From Hydrogenophilales bacterium (GTDB lineage Bacteria > Pseudomonadota > Gammaproteobacteria > Burkholderiales > Thiobacillaceae): DNA of 34,136 nucleotides. How positions within the stretch are numbered: position 1 is the first letter of the stretch; each line of letters starts with the position of its first letter. The stretch lies in NCBI GenBank assembly GCA_024636775.1, contig JAGXGP010000159.1, positions 1 through 34,136 of the forward strand. The letters are read 5' to 3'. Positions 1 through 7,625 of this stretch are shown one piece after another. Below the pieces are notes generated by a model. The model was not told the DNA's origin and searched no databases. It worked only from the letters and a program-made list of their open reading frames with translations. The translations under genes were made by a program, and so were the position numbers.

Positions 1-1
1 A

Positions 2-145
2 CGTTTCCTGGTGGAGCATGGCATCGATTCCATCTCGGTGAGCCCAGACAGTTTTCTGGCCGTGAAACTGATCGTCAGCCAGACCGAGCAAGTTGTCGGG
101 AAAACTCCGCGAGCGAAGGCAAAGAGCGCCCGGCAAAAAACCTGA
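2..145 (+). CDS. ppsA: Phosphoenolpyruvate synthase, C-terminal end (partial)
   Basis: The window opens inside a reading frame of 47 codons ending in TGA at 143-145. Its visible start, HGIDSISVSPDSFLAVK, is the conserved C-terminal strand and helix of PEP synthase and related PEP-utilising enzymes (the GIDSIS and NPD/SPD segment of the TIM-barrel PEP/pyruvate-binding domain). PEP synthase converts pyruvate plus ATP to PEP, AMP and phosphate in the cytoplasm, for gluconeogenesis. After the conserved part there is a short basic tail (TPRAKAKSARQKT) that is longer than in the E. coli enzyme. The body of the gene lies outside the window, so nothing can be said about its catalytic residues. A neighbouring pyruvate dehydrogenase operon makes this a pyruvate-node locus. 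Confidence 0.8.
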   Translation, partial: RFLVEHGIDSISVSPDSFLAVKLIVSQTEQVVGKTPRAKAKSARQKT

Positions 146-207
146 TAAATGCACGCTCCCACGTTACATGAAAAACTTGTAGTGAGTTAGAAAGAGGGAA
201 AACATCC

Positions 208-528
208 ATGGGAATCAAGGTCAACGATTCCTTTGAGCACTGGTTCTACGATCCGCTGACCGGCAAGCGCGTGTTCGTGCTGATCGGGTTGGTCCTGATC
301 GCTGTGGTCGTCAGGCTGTTGAGCAGAAAGTTGTCGTGCATGGTTCGTAAAAACACCGCGCCGCAGCCGGACGAACTTGCTCAGGATACGGACGATGAAG
401 CGGCGGTGAAATCGGACCAGGCCGTGCCAACCGCACACCGGACATGTATATGTGCCCAAAATGTCATCGTGGAAAAGCATCACATTGGCACTGAGCTACC
501 GGGGGCATGTGCGTTCGCAGTTGCATGA
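208..528 (+). CDS. Small membrane protein, possibly frameshifted or truncated
   Basis: This 106-codon ORF starts at an ATG with a purine-rich ribosome site (AGAGGGAA) about seven bases upstream, so the start is plausible. The first 45 residues look like a real protein: a short amphipathic lead, then one membrane helix (VFVLIGLVLIAVVVRLL) followed by basic residues. The helix with flanking PLTGK is reminiscent of the N-terminus of some MscS-type channels, but that is only an impression. The tail from about residue 75 looks non-coding. In a neighbouring frame the DNA over 448-487 reads MYMCPKCHRGK, a zinc-ribbon-like CPxC half motif followed by a stop. A frameshift may therefore have replaced the natural C-terminus. 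Function is unknown. Confidence 0.4.
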   Translation: MGIKVNDSFEHWFYDPLTGKRVFVLIGLVLIAVVVRLLSRKLSCMVRKNTAPQPDELAQDTDDEAAVKSDQAVPTAHRTCICAQNVIVEKHHIGTELPGACAFAVA

Positions 529-685
529 GTCCCTTGAGCTTGAGCAATCCTGCGGAAAGTTAATCGACAGGCTTCCTCGACTATTGTTTCTCGGCAGGAC
601 GAATTTTATTCGTTCTAGTGCGATCGTATTGCCTAAGCTGATAATCAGGTACCACAAGATGACCATTAGTTGATGGGAGCAATAC

Positions 686-1006
686 ATGACTGATACCGAC
701 GAAACGGCATTTACCTGGCAAGGTAAGCAGACGATCAATGCCATTCTTCCTCGTCTGGTGGCGCCCACCCGACTCGAAATCGCGCTTCCCGAGGATTACA
801 ACCATGCCCTGTTTGTCCGCCTCAACCCTGATGCCGGAACCGCCCAACCCGAGAAGCTGAACATCGAGGGAGATGTGATGCTGCTGCGCGAGATTTCGAG
901 CCTGAATGGCCTGGAAGAGCTTGCCGCTCTGATTGAACCCCTGTCCAGGTTGGCAGCCCGGGTGGCCGTGTTGAGTCCACCCAGGATCGTGATCGTCCTG
1001 GATTGA
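686..1006 (+). CDS. Hypothetical protein, 106 residues
   Basis: The ORF begins at an ATG preceded by GGGAG with good spacing. It encodes a soluble-looking acidic protein with regular alternation of hydrophobic positions (LEELAALIEPLSRLAARVAVL) suggesting a C-terminal helix. I do not recognise the family. It lies alone between ppsA and the pyruvate dehydrogenase operon. In another frame directly behind it, about 1003-1080, the DNA encodes a strongly hydrophobic stretch (YVWAALMLCTVLILLFVF, then TAA). The original protein may have carried a C-terminal membrane anchor now lost by frameshift. The ORF is probably real because of its ribosome site and lack of a better alternative on either strand. 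Confidence 0.5.
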   Translation: MTDTDETAFTWQGKQTINAILPRLVAPTRLEIALPEDYNHALFVRLNPDAGTAQPEKLNIEGDVMLLREISSLNGLEELAALIEPLSRLAARVAVLSPPRIVIVLD

Positions 1007-1080
1007 TTCCCTGGCCGAATGTCTATGTCTGGGCGGCCCTGATGCTATGCACGGTGTTGATCCTGCTGTTCGTCTTTTAA

Positions 1081-1520
1081 GCTCATGCCACTCTCCTTAA
1101 CATGCTTGAAGTTGATCGGACAACAATCATCTGCAAGGTCGCTACCCTGTTGCCCGCTGGGTGGTGTGAAGGGAGGCCCCTTCCATGACCAGCGCGTTTC
1201 TCACTGGAACGCCCGGACTCTGCCTCATTTAAATCCATGAAACTGGCCACTTGTTAATCAATATAGAACAATGCAGAAGGCTGCTCCTTTTGGACGCGGC
1301 ATACGTTAGGGTGCGGTGCAGACGAAACCGCTACTGGATTGCACGGATGGCTGGTGTATTGATTCACCGGTGGGGCGGGCTGAACTCAAGACGCGCATTC
1401 AGGCAATACCAGTCTAGACTCAAAAAGGAGTGTCTAATTGCTGCATTCAGCAGGAAGGGGTGAAATGTCATTGCGGTCAGCCGTGCCAGGTATTCTGGGC
1501 GCACCCAATCGGGACTGAAC
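1081..1520. other. Intergenic region before the pyruvate dehydrogenase operon
   Basis: About 440 bases contain no convincing gene. The 70-codon ORF 1251-1463 is rich in arginine and lacks a family resemblance or clear ribosome site, so it is left out. The promoter of the PDH operon should lie here, but I cannot point to a convincing -35/-10 pair. Confidence 0.4.
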
Positions 1521-2543
1521 ATGGAACGTGACCAGCTACGCGGCATGGTCCGCGATCTATTGCTCGCAAGACGCTTTGAGGAGCGGGCAGGGCAGGCCTA
1601 TAGCGAGGGCGAGTTCGGCGGATTTCTGCACCTTTATCCGGGGGAAGAGGCGGTGGCAGTCGGCGTACTGCATGCGGCCGAACCTTCCGATTACGTGGTC
1701 AGCACCTATCGCGAACATGTGCACGCGCTGGTGAAAGGAGTGCCGCCGGGGCGGGTGATGGCCGAACTCTATGGTCGCCGCGACGGGTGCAGCGGGGGAA
1801 TGGGCGGCTCCATGCATCTGTTCGACCGCGAAAGACGCTTCATGGGAGGCTATGCGATCGTTGGCGAAACTTTTCCGGTTGCCATCGGCATCGCCTACGG
1901 GATTGTGATGCGCAAACTTTCGGAAGCAGTCATCTGTTTTTTTGGCGAGGGCGCGGCCAATCAGGGCACCTTTCACGAATCCCTCAACATGGCCGCGTTA
2001 TGGCGCTTGCCGGTGCTGTTTGTGTGCGAAAACAATCGCTACCAGATCGGTACCGAAGTCCACCGGCAATCAGCCTTGCCGGAAATTCACAAGCGCGCCT
2101 GCGCCTATGGCATGCCGGGCGAAAACGCAGACGGCATGGATGTGCTGGCGGTGCATGAAGTTGCACAGCGCATGCTGCGCGGCATCCGTGCCGGTCAGGG
2201 GCCGCAGCTGCTCGAACTCAATACCTATCGGTTTCGCGGCCATTCGATGGCAGACGCCGGCGCCTACCGGTCGCGGGCTGAAGTCGAATCCTACAAACGG
2301 ACCGGCCCCTTGCAGCGGGTCGAACAGGATCTGGTCGCGCCGGTGGACCGGCTGACCGGCTCATCCATCGCGCTGGACCAGACAACGATGCAGCAGTTGC
2401 GCGACGAGGTCGAACAGATCGTGGAAGCGGCGGTCGCCTTTGCCGAGGCGAGTCCCGCGCCGGCCCTGTCCGATGCATGGGATGCGCTCGATGCCAACCG
2501 GCGGCATGAGACACTCGTTCGTCCGGAGCCGCGGCATGGCTGA
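1521..2543 (+). CDS. pdhA: Pyruvate dehydrogenase (thiamine-diphosphate) E1 component, alpha subunit
   Basis: This is the alpha chain of a heterotetrameric alpha-ketoacid dehydrogenase E1, which uses thiamine diphosphate to decarboxylate pyruvate and reductively acetylate the lipoyl group of E2. The 340 residues match the usual length. The thiamine-diphosphate/Mg motif runs from GEGAANQG (about residue 142) to ENN (about 170-172), with Glu in the second position of the usual GDG. The context FHESLNMAALWRLPVLFVCENN is diagnostic of the family. RFRGHSMAD near residue 240 is the active-site loop, normally HSMSDP; here the loop continues ADAGAY. It overlaps the E1 beta gene by eight bases (ATGGCTGA), which indicates translational coupling. 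Acetoin dehydrogenase and branched-chain E1 alpha are close relatives. Pyruvate is favoured because of the adjacent ppsA, not because of a proven specificity residue. Confidence 0.9.
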   Translation: MERDQLRGMVRDLLLARRFEERAGQAYSEGEFGGFLHLYPGEEAVAVGVLHAAEPSDYVVSTYREHVHALVKGVPPGRVMAELYGRRDGCSGGMGGSMHLFDRERRFMGGYAIVGETFPVAIGIAYGIVMRKLSEAVICFFGEGAANQGTFHESLNMAALWRLPVLFVCENNRYQIGTEVHRQSALPEIHKRACAYGMPGENADGMDVLAVHEVAQRMLRGIRAGQGPQLLELNTYRFRGHSMADAGAYRSRAEVESYKRTGPLQRVEQDLVAPVDRLTGSSIALDQTTMQQLRDEVEQIVEAAVAFAEASPAPALSDAWDALDANRRHETLVRPEPRHG

Positions 2544-3528
2544 AAAGCTGGCGTACTGGCAGGCGCTCAATTACGCGCTCGATGCGGAAATGGCTGGCGA
2601 CGACTCGGTGTTTGTGCTCGGTGAGGATGTCGGCCTCTATGGCGGGGCCTATCGCGTGACCGAGGGGTTGTACGCCAAGTATGGCGAATGGCGCGTGCGC
2701 GACACCCCGATCTCGGAGAACAGCTTTACTGGCTTGGGCGTGGGCGCGGCCATGATCGGCCTGCGCCCGGTGGTGGAGATCATGACGACCAACTTTTCGC
2801 TGCTGGCACTCGACGCCATTATCAACATGGCCGCAAAGATCCCGTTCATGTCCGGCGGCCAGTTTGGCATGCCGCTGGTTGTGCGCATGCCGGGCGGGGT
2901 GGCGAAGTCGCTTGCGGCCCAGCATTCGCAACGGCTGGAACATACCTTGATGAACGTGCCCGGTCTGCGCATCGCGGTTCCGGCGACGCCGCAGGATGCC
3001 TATTGGCAACTGCGCCAGGCGATCGCCAGCGACGATTGCATCGTGCTCCTCGAACACGAGTTGCTGTATGGCGAAAAGGGCGAGGTCGACCTGCAGGCCG
3101 CATCGCCACCCATGCACCAGGCGGTGGTGCGACGTACCGGCCGGGACCTGACCATCGTTGCGTATTCGCGCATGGCCAACCTGGCGCAAGAGGCGGCCGA
3201 CGTGCTTGCCGGCGAGGGCCTCGACGCGGAAGTCATCGACCTGCGCAGCCTGCAGCCCATCGACTGGGATCTGTGTGAGAAATCGCTGAGAAAAACCCGG
3301 CATCTGCTGATCGTGGAAGAAGACTGCCGCTTCGCCGGGGCCGGTGCGGAGATCGCCGCCACCCTGACCGAGCGCTGCTTCGATGTGCTGGCGGCCGCAC
3401 CGCTGCGGCTCGGCGGCCTGGGTCTGCCGACGCCTTTCAATGCGGCACTCGAGGCTGTCAGTATTCCGCAAGTGGACGATATCGTAGAGGCAGCACGGCA
3501 GCTGAGCCGTTCGCCTAGGGGGACGTGA
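2536..3528 (+). CDS. pdhB: Pyruvate dehydrogenase E1 component, beta subunit
   Basis: This is the transketolase-like beta chain partnering the preceding alpha subunit. The ORF track starts at 2440, but the family start is the ATG at 2536 (MAEKLAYWQALNYALD), giving 330 residues, the normal length. LGEDVGLYGGAYRVTEGL near residue 30 carries the conserved glutamate that activates thiamine. TPISENSFTGLGVGAA and MPGGVAKSLAAQHSQ are the other signature blocks. The C-terminal transketolase domain has the typical VIDLRSLQPIDWD segment. The start lies inside the last codons of pdhA, and the stop is followed after one base by the E2 start, so all three genes form one operon. Confidence 0.92.
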   Translation: MAEKLAYWQALNYALDAEMAGDDSVFVLGEDVGLYGGAYRVTEGLYAKYGEWRVRDTPISENSFTGLGVGAAMIGLRPVVEIMTTNFSLLALDAIINMAAKIPFMSGGQFGMPLVVRMPGGVAKSLAAQHSQRLEHTLMNVPGLRIAVPATPQDAYWQLRQAIASDDCIVLLEHELLYGEKGEVDLQAASPPMHQAVVRRTGRDLTIVAYSRMANLAQEAADVLAGEGLDAEVIDLRSLQPIDWDLCEKSLRKTRHLLIVEEDCRFAGAGAEIAATLTERCFDVLAAAPLRLGGLGLPTPFNAALEAVSIPQVDDIVEAARQLSRSPRGT

Positions 3529-3529
3529 A

Positions 3530-4774
3530 ATGAAGCAACCCGTCAAAATGCCCACGCTTTCCGACACCATGGAGAGCGGACGCCTGCTGCGCTGGCTGAA
3601 GCAGCCGGGCGATGCCGTGAAAAAGGGGGACGCCGTTGCCGAAGTCGAGACCGACAAGGCGGTGATGGAGATGGAGGCGTTTCATTCGGGAACGCTGATC
3701 GGACCGCTGGCGGAAGAGGACAAGGAATATCCGGTGGGCGAGACGCTGGCCTGGATCGGCGACGAGCAGAGCGGAGAAGCCGAAGCGAAGAAGGGACACG
3801 CACCGGCCAGACAAGACGACAAGGCGGTAGGCGAGCACAAGGCTGCAGAAGAACCGCAGCAGCCCGCAGCGGACGAAACGCAGACAGCGCGCCCGATCGA
3901 TCCCCGCACGACCGAAAAGAAAGCAGCGCATCACGCCGAGCCGGCTGCCGCTGAGGCCGAAACCAAAACCGAAAAAACCGGTACACGCGAGCCGGAAACG
4001 GGTACGCAAACCGCCAGGACCGGAAAGGGTGCGGCGCATGGTGCAGCCAGTGCCGTTCTGGAACAGGCGCTGGCGGGAAGATCTGCGCGTCCCCGCCGTG
4101 AGGAAGCGGATGCTGGCGCGGCGCTGCGGAAGGAGATCGAGTCCGGACCGCCGTATCGAATCGAACCCGCGTTACATCTGCGCCAGGTCATCGCCGTAAC
4201 GGTGAGCCATGCGGCGCAAACGCCACAGTTCCGCATCAGCATGCTGCTCGACCTGGGGGCCTTCAAGGCATCCGCGGACGAACACGATGGCTCTTTCACG
4301 CTGCTGCTCGCCAAGGCCTGCGCGATGACCCTGAACAGTTTTCCCGATTTCAATGCTGCCTGGACGCAGGAGGGCCTCGCCCGCCGCGAGCGGGTCGACG
4401 TGGCGATCGCCATGGAAGCGGAGAACGGATTGCTCACGCCAGTGGTGCGCGACGTTGCCGGACGGTCCTTGTCTGATCTGGCCGAAGCGTGGAATGTGCT
4501 CAAACAAAAAATCAGTCAGCACCGCACCGCGCCTGAAGACTTTCGCGGCGCGACCTTTTACCTGTCCAACCTGGGCATGTTCCCGGGAATCGTGCAGTTC
4601 GATGCCATCGTGCCGCCGGGGGCTACAGCGATCCTGGCCGTCGCATCGCCCGGGGAGAAAGGCACCATGCTGACCCTGACCTGCGACCATCGCGTGGTGT
4701 TCGGTGCCGACGCTGCCCGCTTCCTGGCTGCGCTGGCCGAGAAATTGACGCATCCCGACTTTGGGCCGGCATAG
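3530..4774 (+). CDS. Dihydrolipoamide acyltransferase (E2) with one lipoyl domain and atypical active site
   Basis: E2 carries the swinging lipoyl arm and transfers acetyl groups to CoA. Residues 1-80 are a lipoyl domain with the modified lysine in EVETDKAVMEMEAF. Residues 85-165 form a long charged linker rich in Ala, Glu, Lys and Thr. From about residue 210 to the end is the catalytic domain (TPQFRISM, LSNLGMFPGIVQFDAIVPPG). I cannot find the peripheral subunit-binding domain that normally sits between them and docks E1 or E3. The catalytic HxxxDG motif reads DHRVVFGADAARF: the histidine is kept, but the aspartate position is Phe. From memory, plastid and cyanobacterial E2 proteins have an aromatic there (HRVIYG). 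No lipoamide dehydrogenase gene follows. A decayed copy of this gene's 3' end lies at 7372-7560. It is the last gene of the operon. Confidence 0.88.
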   Translation: MKQPVKMPTLSDTMESGRLLRWLKQPGDAVKKGDAVAEVETDKAVMEMEAFHSGTLIGPLAEEDKEYPVGETLAWIGDEQSGEAEAKKGHAPARQDDKAVGEHKAAEEPQQPAADETQTARPIDPRTTEKKAAHHAEPAAAEAETKTEKTGTREPETGTQTARTGKGAAHGAASAVLEQALAGRSARPRREEADAGAALRKEIESGPPYRIEPALHLRQVIAVTVSHAAQTPQFRISMLLDLGAFKASADEHDGSFTLLLAKACAMTLNSFPDFNAAWTQEGLARRERVDVAIAMEAENGLLTPVVRDVAGRSLSDLAEAWNVLKQKISQHRTAPEDFRGATFYLSNLGMFPGIVQFDAIVPPGATAILAVASPGEKGTMLTLTCDHRVVFGADAARFLAALAEKLTHPDFGPA

Positions 4775-4960
4775 CCCGGCGGGAACCTGTCCGGCAACCG
4801 CCGGAAAATTCCTGTACCCGTGGCTGACCGTCACGAATGGATTGGGCATGGTAAGACAGGCATGCATTTCCCTTGGCAAATTGACAGGTGAGAGGCGTCT
4901 GCGTTGCTGGGGCAGCCTTCAATCGACATGATGATCAGAAAATGTCGCATATCGGGCTCC

Positions 4961-5269
4961 TTATTCGACCGGGACCTGCCGGGGCGGCTTTTTCAATTGC
5001 CAGCGGCCCAACAGAAATGCGGGGATGAAAACCAGGGTCGAAAAGATTGCGGCGCCCGGAAAGTCGTGCAGGGTATCAAGGCCGCCATAGCCGCTTAGCA
5101 GCATGAGCAGGATAGTGAACATCACGACGGCGCCCACTGAAAAGAGGGTGACGAACACCATGTAGGCCGCCAATGGTTTGGCGCGAGGATGTTTGGCATG
5201 GCGGACATAGGGTATGGCCAGCAGCATCAGAACCAACCACAAAATGATGCCCAGGGATTGAGTCGACAT
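4961..5269 (-). CDS. Small integral membrane protein, 102 residues
   Basis: This gene reads on the minus strand, convergent with the PDH operon. An AAGGAGA ribosome site sits a few bases before the ATG, supporting the start. Three membrane helices are visible: SLGIILWLVLMLLAIPYV at the N-terminus, LAAYMVFVTLFSVGAVVMFTILLMLL in the middle, and AAIFSTLVFIPAFLLGRW near the C-terminus. It ends in a basic, proline-containing tail (KKPPRQVPVE). I do not recognise a named family and see no catalytic residues. It is separate from its neighbours and probably monocistronic. Confidence 0.75.
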   Translation of the reverse strand: MSTQSLGIILWLVLMLLAIPYVRHAKHPRAKPLAAYMVFVTLFSVGAVVMFTILLMLLSGYGGLDTLHDFPGAAIFSTLVFIPAFLLGRWQLKKPPRQVPVE

Positions 5270-5638
5270 TGTTCATCTCCTTGTCGTTGTTTGAACCGGT
5301 ATCAGTTGCGTCCGACGCGTCGTTGTCGAATCTGCGTCAAATTGACGCCCCCACGCATTGAGCTTAGTTCCGATCATTGATTTGTCAGCAACGGCATCTG
5401 AACGGGTTGGATGAGCATCTCTGCTTCCTGCTTGTCGCAGAATTGAGCAAGGTTTAGGGCAGGTATTCAGCCGCAACCAGCCGCTTGCAGGACCCCTGTG
5501 ATGTGTGTGCGATAGCATTTCTAAGATTTCAGACCAAGCCCCGCAGCCCGTCTTTTGCCGGTGTTCCGAAAAATTGGGGTCTCACTGGAACTTGGACGTC
5601 TAGAATCAGAATGGACACTGAGTGTTAGGGGTGCACGC
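5270..5638. other. Intergenic region between divergent membrane-protein genes
   Basis: These 369 bases should hold both divergent promoters, for the 102-residue membrane protein and for the YihY-family gene. I see no RNA gene, no repeat and no promoter strong enough to call. The ORF-track entries here are short and lack ribosome sites. Confidence 0.4.
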
Positions 5639-6565
5639 ATGCCAAGAAAAAATGATCGACGCCGTCTGATCCGCTATCTGATGGTGCCCATCCGCGCCGG
5701 GCGCGGCTGGGTGACCCTTCACCTGACGACCCATGCCGCAGCACTGGCCTTTTATGCGATATTCGCGCTCTCGCCCATTCTCGTCATCGCGGTGTCCATA
5801 TCCGGCCTGGTCTTTGGTCAGGATGCCGTCGAAGGGCGGGTCGTAGTCCAGATGGAGAATCTGCTCGGCCAAGCGGGCGCGAGCCTGGTACAGCGTCTGA
5901 TCGAGAAAAGCTACCTGTCCGGCCAGGGGGGAGTCGCAGCCTTGATCGGCGTGGCGGGCATGCTCTTGGGCGCAACCGGATTGTTCGTGGAAATGAGCGT
6001 GGCCTTCGAGCGTATCTTCAATGCCAAGCGCCAGTACCGCCACGTGCTGGCGGTACTGGTCATGGATCGGTTGCGTGGTCTGGTCGTCGTCATTGGCGTG
6101 GGTTTCCTGCTTATCGTCTCGTTGCTGGCGAGTACGGTGATCGTAGCTGTGGGCGAGTATCTGACGCCGGGTTTTGTTCCCTGGCTGGAGGTTGTCGGCG
6201 TGTTCCAGACCCTGCTTTCGCTGGCCTTCATGACGGCCCTGGTGATGGTGCTATACCGCCTGCTGATCCCCGTGCACCTGCCGCGCCATATTCTGCTGAC
6301 GGGGGCAGCCGTATCGGCGGTGCTGTTCGAAGCCGGAAAATGGGGCATCGGTTTGTATCTGGGGCGGGGGGCCATCGCGAATACGTTCGGAGCGGCAGGC
6401 TCCCTGGCGGTCATCCTGATATGGGTGTATTTCGTCTCCCTGGTCATGCTCTACGGCGCCGAAATTACCCACCAACTGCACCGTCTGCACAAGGCTGAGC
6501 AGCGATCGGCCCGACTGAAATCCAAGCCAGGCGACACCCCTGCATTCCGCAACCAGCAATCCTGA
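5639..6565 (+). CDS. YihY/virulence factor BrkB family inner-membrane protein
   Basis: The family was once called ribonuclease BN, but that activity belongs to another gene; the true function is unresolved. The ORF track begins at 5555, but I prefer the ATG at 5639 (MPRKNDRRRLIRYL), which follows TAGGGGTG and gives 308 residues, the usual size. The first helix region has the family signature HAAALAFYAIFALSPILVIAV. A second signature, GATGLFVEMSVAFERIFNA, follows, then helices at VVVIGVGFLLIVSLLAS and LSLAFMTALVMVLYRLLIP. The last two helices carry the conserved GAAGSLAVILIWVYFVSLVMLYGAEIT block. Six helices in total are expected. The tail after residue 285 is basic and hydrophilic. Confidence 0.88.
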   Translation: MPRKNDRRRLIRYLMVPIRAGRGWVTLHLTTHAAALAFYAIFALSPILVIAVSISGLVFGQDAVEGRVVVQMENLLGQAGASLVQRLIEKSYLSGQGGVAALIGVAGMLLGATGLFVEMSVAFERIFNAKRQYRHVLAVLVMDRLRGLVVVIGVGFLLIVSLLASTVIVAVGEYLTPGFVPWLEVVGVFQTLLSLAFMTALVMVLYRLLIPVHLPRHILLTGAAVSAVLFEAGKWGIGLYLGRGAIANTFGAAGSLAVILIWVYFVSLVMLYGAEITHQLHRLHKAEQRSARLKSKPGDTPAFRNQQS

Positions 6566-6723
6566 TCGATCGCTTCCCGCATCGGCCTGACAATATCCTT
6601 TCAGTATCTACACTTTGACTGCAGGCCGGTTCCATCGAGTGGATGCGACCTGATGACACGGGTACGCGCTTGTCACATCAGTCAATAGCCGGACGTGCAT
6701 CGTCAACCTACAGGAGAAAGCCA

Positions 6724-6882
6724 AATGAAAAACAACCCAACCCAATCCGAGGGCCAGGGCCAGGGCGAGGGCGACTATGGTGGGGGAATTTACTGGGCAC
6801 CGTTTTCCCCTGCCACCAGGTGCGGGTGTCCACCACAAAATAGCGGATGCTCCAATCCTGATCGTCGAGAACAAGGTCATTA
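6724..6882 (+). pseudogene. 5' fragment of a small hydrophilic protein gene, fused to antisense PRC-barrel debris
   Basis: An excellent ribosome site (AGGAGA) precedes an ATG whose first 18 or so codons read MKNNPTQSEGQGQGEGDY. This resembles the start of small Gly/Glu-rich stress-type proteins common in betaproteobacteria (GEGNY/GEGDY followed by an ARRYNE-like helix), as I remember them. After GEGDY the frame runs into DNA that, on the opposite strand, encodes a PRC-barrel fragment. The continuation (CGCPPQNSGCSNPD) is therefore an antisense read. The junction lies at about 6778-6800. The start signals survive, so a short chimeric peptide could still be made. Confidence 0.45.
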
Positions 6883-7001
6883 ACATGCCCGAGTTCACCG
6901 TCCTGTGCCTGCAGGTGATAAGCCACCATCTCGCCGCTGTCGCGCAGGTGCGGATCTTCGAGCGCGCTGACCGGTTCTGTCGGCGGCTCGATTGGCGGCA
7001 T
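6800..7001 (-). pseudogene. PRC-barrel domain fragment (internal piece, both ends lost)
   Basis: On the minus strand the ORF reads DPHLRDSGEMVAYHLQAQDG, then a block with GHVNDLVLDD and IRYFVVDTRTWWQGKTV. This is the heart of a PRC-barrel domain: the GYHIQATDGEIGHV strand followed by WAIRYLVVDTxxWWPGKKV in family members. The continuation expected (LISPQWI and beyond) is absent. The frame instead runs into low-complexity sequence that is the antisense of the 6724 ORF. Upstream, an in-frame stop is reached after about ten codons, so the N-terminal portion is missing too. It matches the second of the two PRC domains in the longer family proteins. A separate PRC-like gene start appears at the right edge of the window (34114). 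Confidence 0.65.
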
Positions 7002-7054
7002 CGGGAGGAAGCGCGCGAATGCAGAGCATTAACCAGCCAGCCTGACAAGCAGAA

Positions 7055-7255
7055 TCAACTTATCCTGACAGGTTTGTGCCGGTTCAGGATTTCCACAATC
7101 TCGGGCTTGGTCGTCTCGGGAATAATGACTTTTATCTGCCTGGCCTGCTCGTCGACGAAGATTTTTTCGCTGGGAATGCCCGACGCCAGCAAGTCGTCCT
7201 CGACATTCCGGATTTGGTCGGTTGAATCGTAGATCCCAGTCACTGTTGCAGTCAT
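7055..7255 (-). CDS. Small conserved hypothetical protein, 66 residues
   Basis: The gene is short but has a near-consensus ribosome site (AAGGAGG) with ideal spacing before the ATG on the minus strand. The protein begins TVTGIYDSTDQIRNVEDDL, continues with ASGIPSEKIFVDE, and ends in IIPETTKPEIVEILNRHKPV. This beta-alpha-beta pattern, with a short motif about moving between two residues and a 'GIP' turn, resembles the small half-domain of general-stress-type proteins (the 17M/YflT-like fold). I recall similar unnamed proteins in sulfur-oxidising betaproteobacteria. It looks intact, unlike all its neighbours in this decayed stretch. Function is unknown. Confidence 0.7.
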   Translation of the reverse strand: MTATVTGIYDSTDQIRNVEDDLLASGIPSEKIFVDEQARQIKVIIPETTKPEIVEILNRHKPVRIS

Positions 7256-7371
7256 GCTTGGCCTCCTTCATGTTTGAGTGGGTATTACAAGACATCCTGA
7301 TTTCATCTTAGCCAATTAATGAACAGTTATCGGGAACAGCGCCATGTGAGCCGATTGCATCTATCTTGAAG

Positions 7372-7560
7372 CATGGTTAGGGGAATCGTGCAATTCGATG
7401 CCATCGTGCCCCCGGGCCTTGCCGCAATCCTGGCTTTCGCCTCACCCGGGGAGAAGGGCACCAGCTGACCCTGACCTGTGATCACAGTGTGGTGTTCTGC
7501 GCCGACGCTGCCCGCTTTCTGGGTGCACTGGCCGATCGCTTGGCCGATCCTGCCGCAAGA
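7372..7560 (+). pseudogene. Decayed second copy of the E2 acyltransferase 3' end
   Basis: The DNA closely matches the 3' end of the E2 gene at about 4577-4765. Shared words include GGGAATCGTGCA, TTCGATGCCATCGTGCC, CCCGGGGAGAA and GCCGACGCTGCCCGCTT. The encoded pieces read GIVQFDAIVPPG, ASPGEKGT, then after a frame change DHSVVFCADAARFLGALADRL. A one-base loss near 7465 (ACCAGCTGACC against ACCATGCTGACC) breaks the frame, and the active-site arginine is now Ser. The aromatic residue replacing the catalytic aspartate is present in both copies. No upstream E2 sequence remains. This is the relic of a paralogous or duplicated dehydrogenase locus. Confidence 0.85.
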
Positions 7561-7625
7561 ACAAACGATTTAACATGCCGGTCAGGCGTGTCATACCAGC
7601 ATGAATGGAAAAGCCTTATACATGA

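Noticed and set aside
187-483. Minus-strand ORF with CPVCGWHGL zinc-ribbon look
   Set aside because: It has no ribosome site, and the rest is low in protein character. The motif is antisense to the candidate CPKC end of the plus-strand gene.
1251-1463. 70-codon ORF upstream of the PDH operon
   Set aside because: It is Arg-rich with no recognisable family and no ribosome site, so it is most likely chance.
2218-3657. 479-codon minus-strand ORF antisense to E1 alpha and E1 beta
   Set aside because: It is a shadow of high-GC coding sequence. The plus-strand frames carry unmistakable PDH motifs.
4791-4808. CCGGC/GCCGG hairpin after the E2 gene
   Set aside because: The stem is only five pairs and no T-run follows on either strand, so it is not called a terminator.
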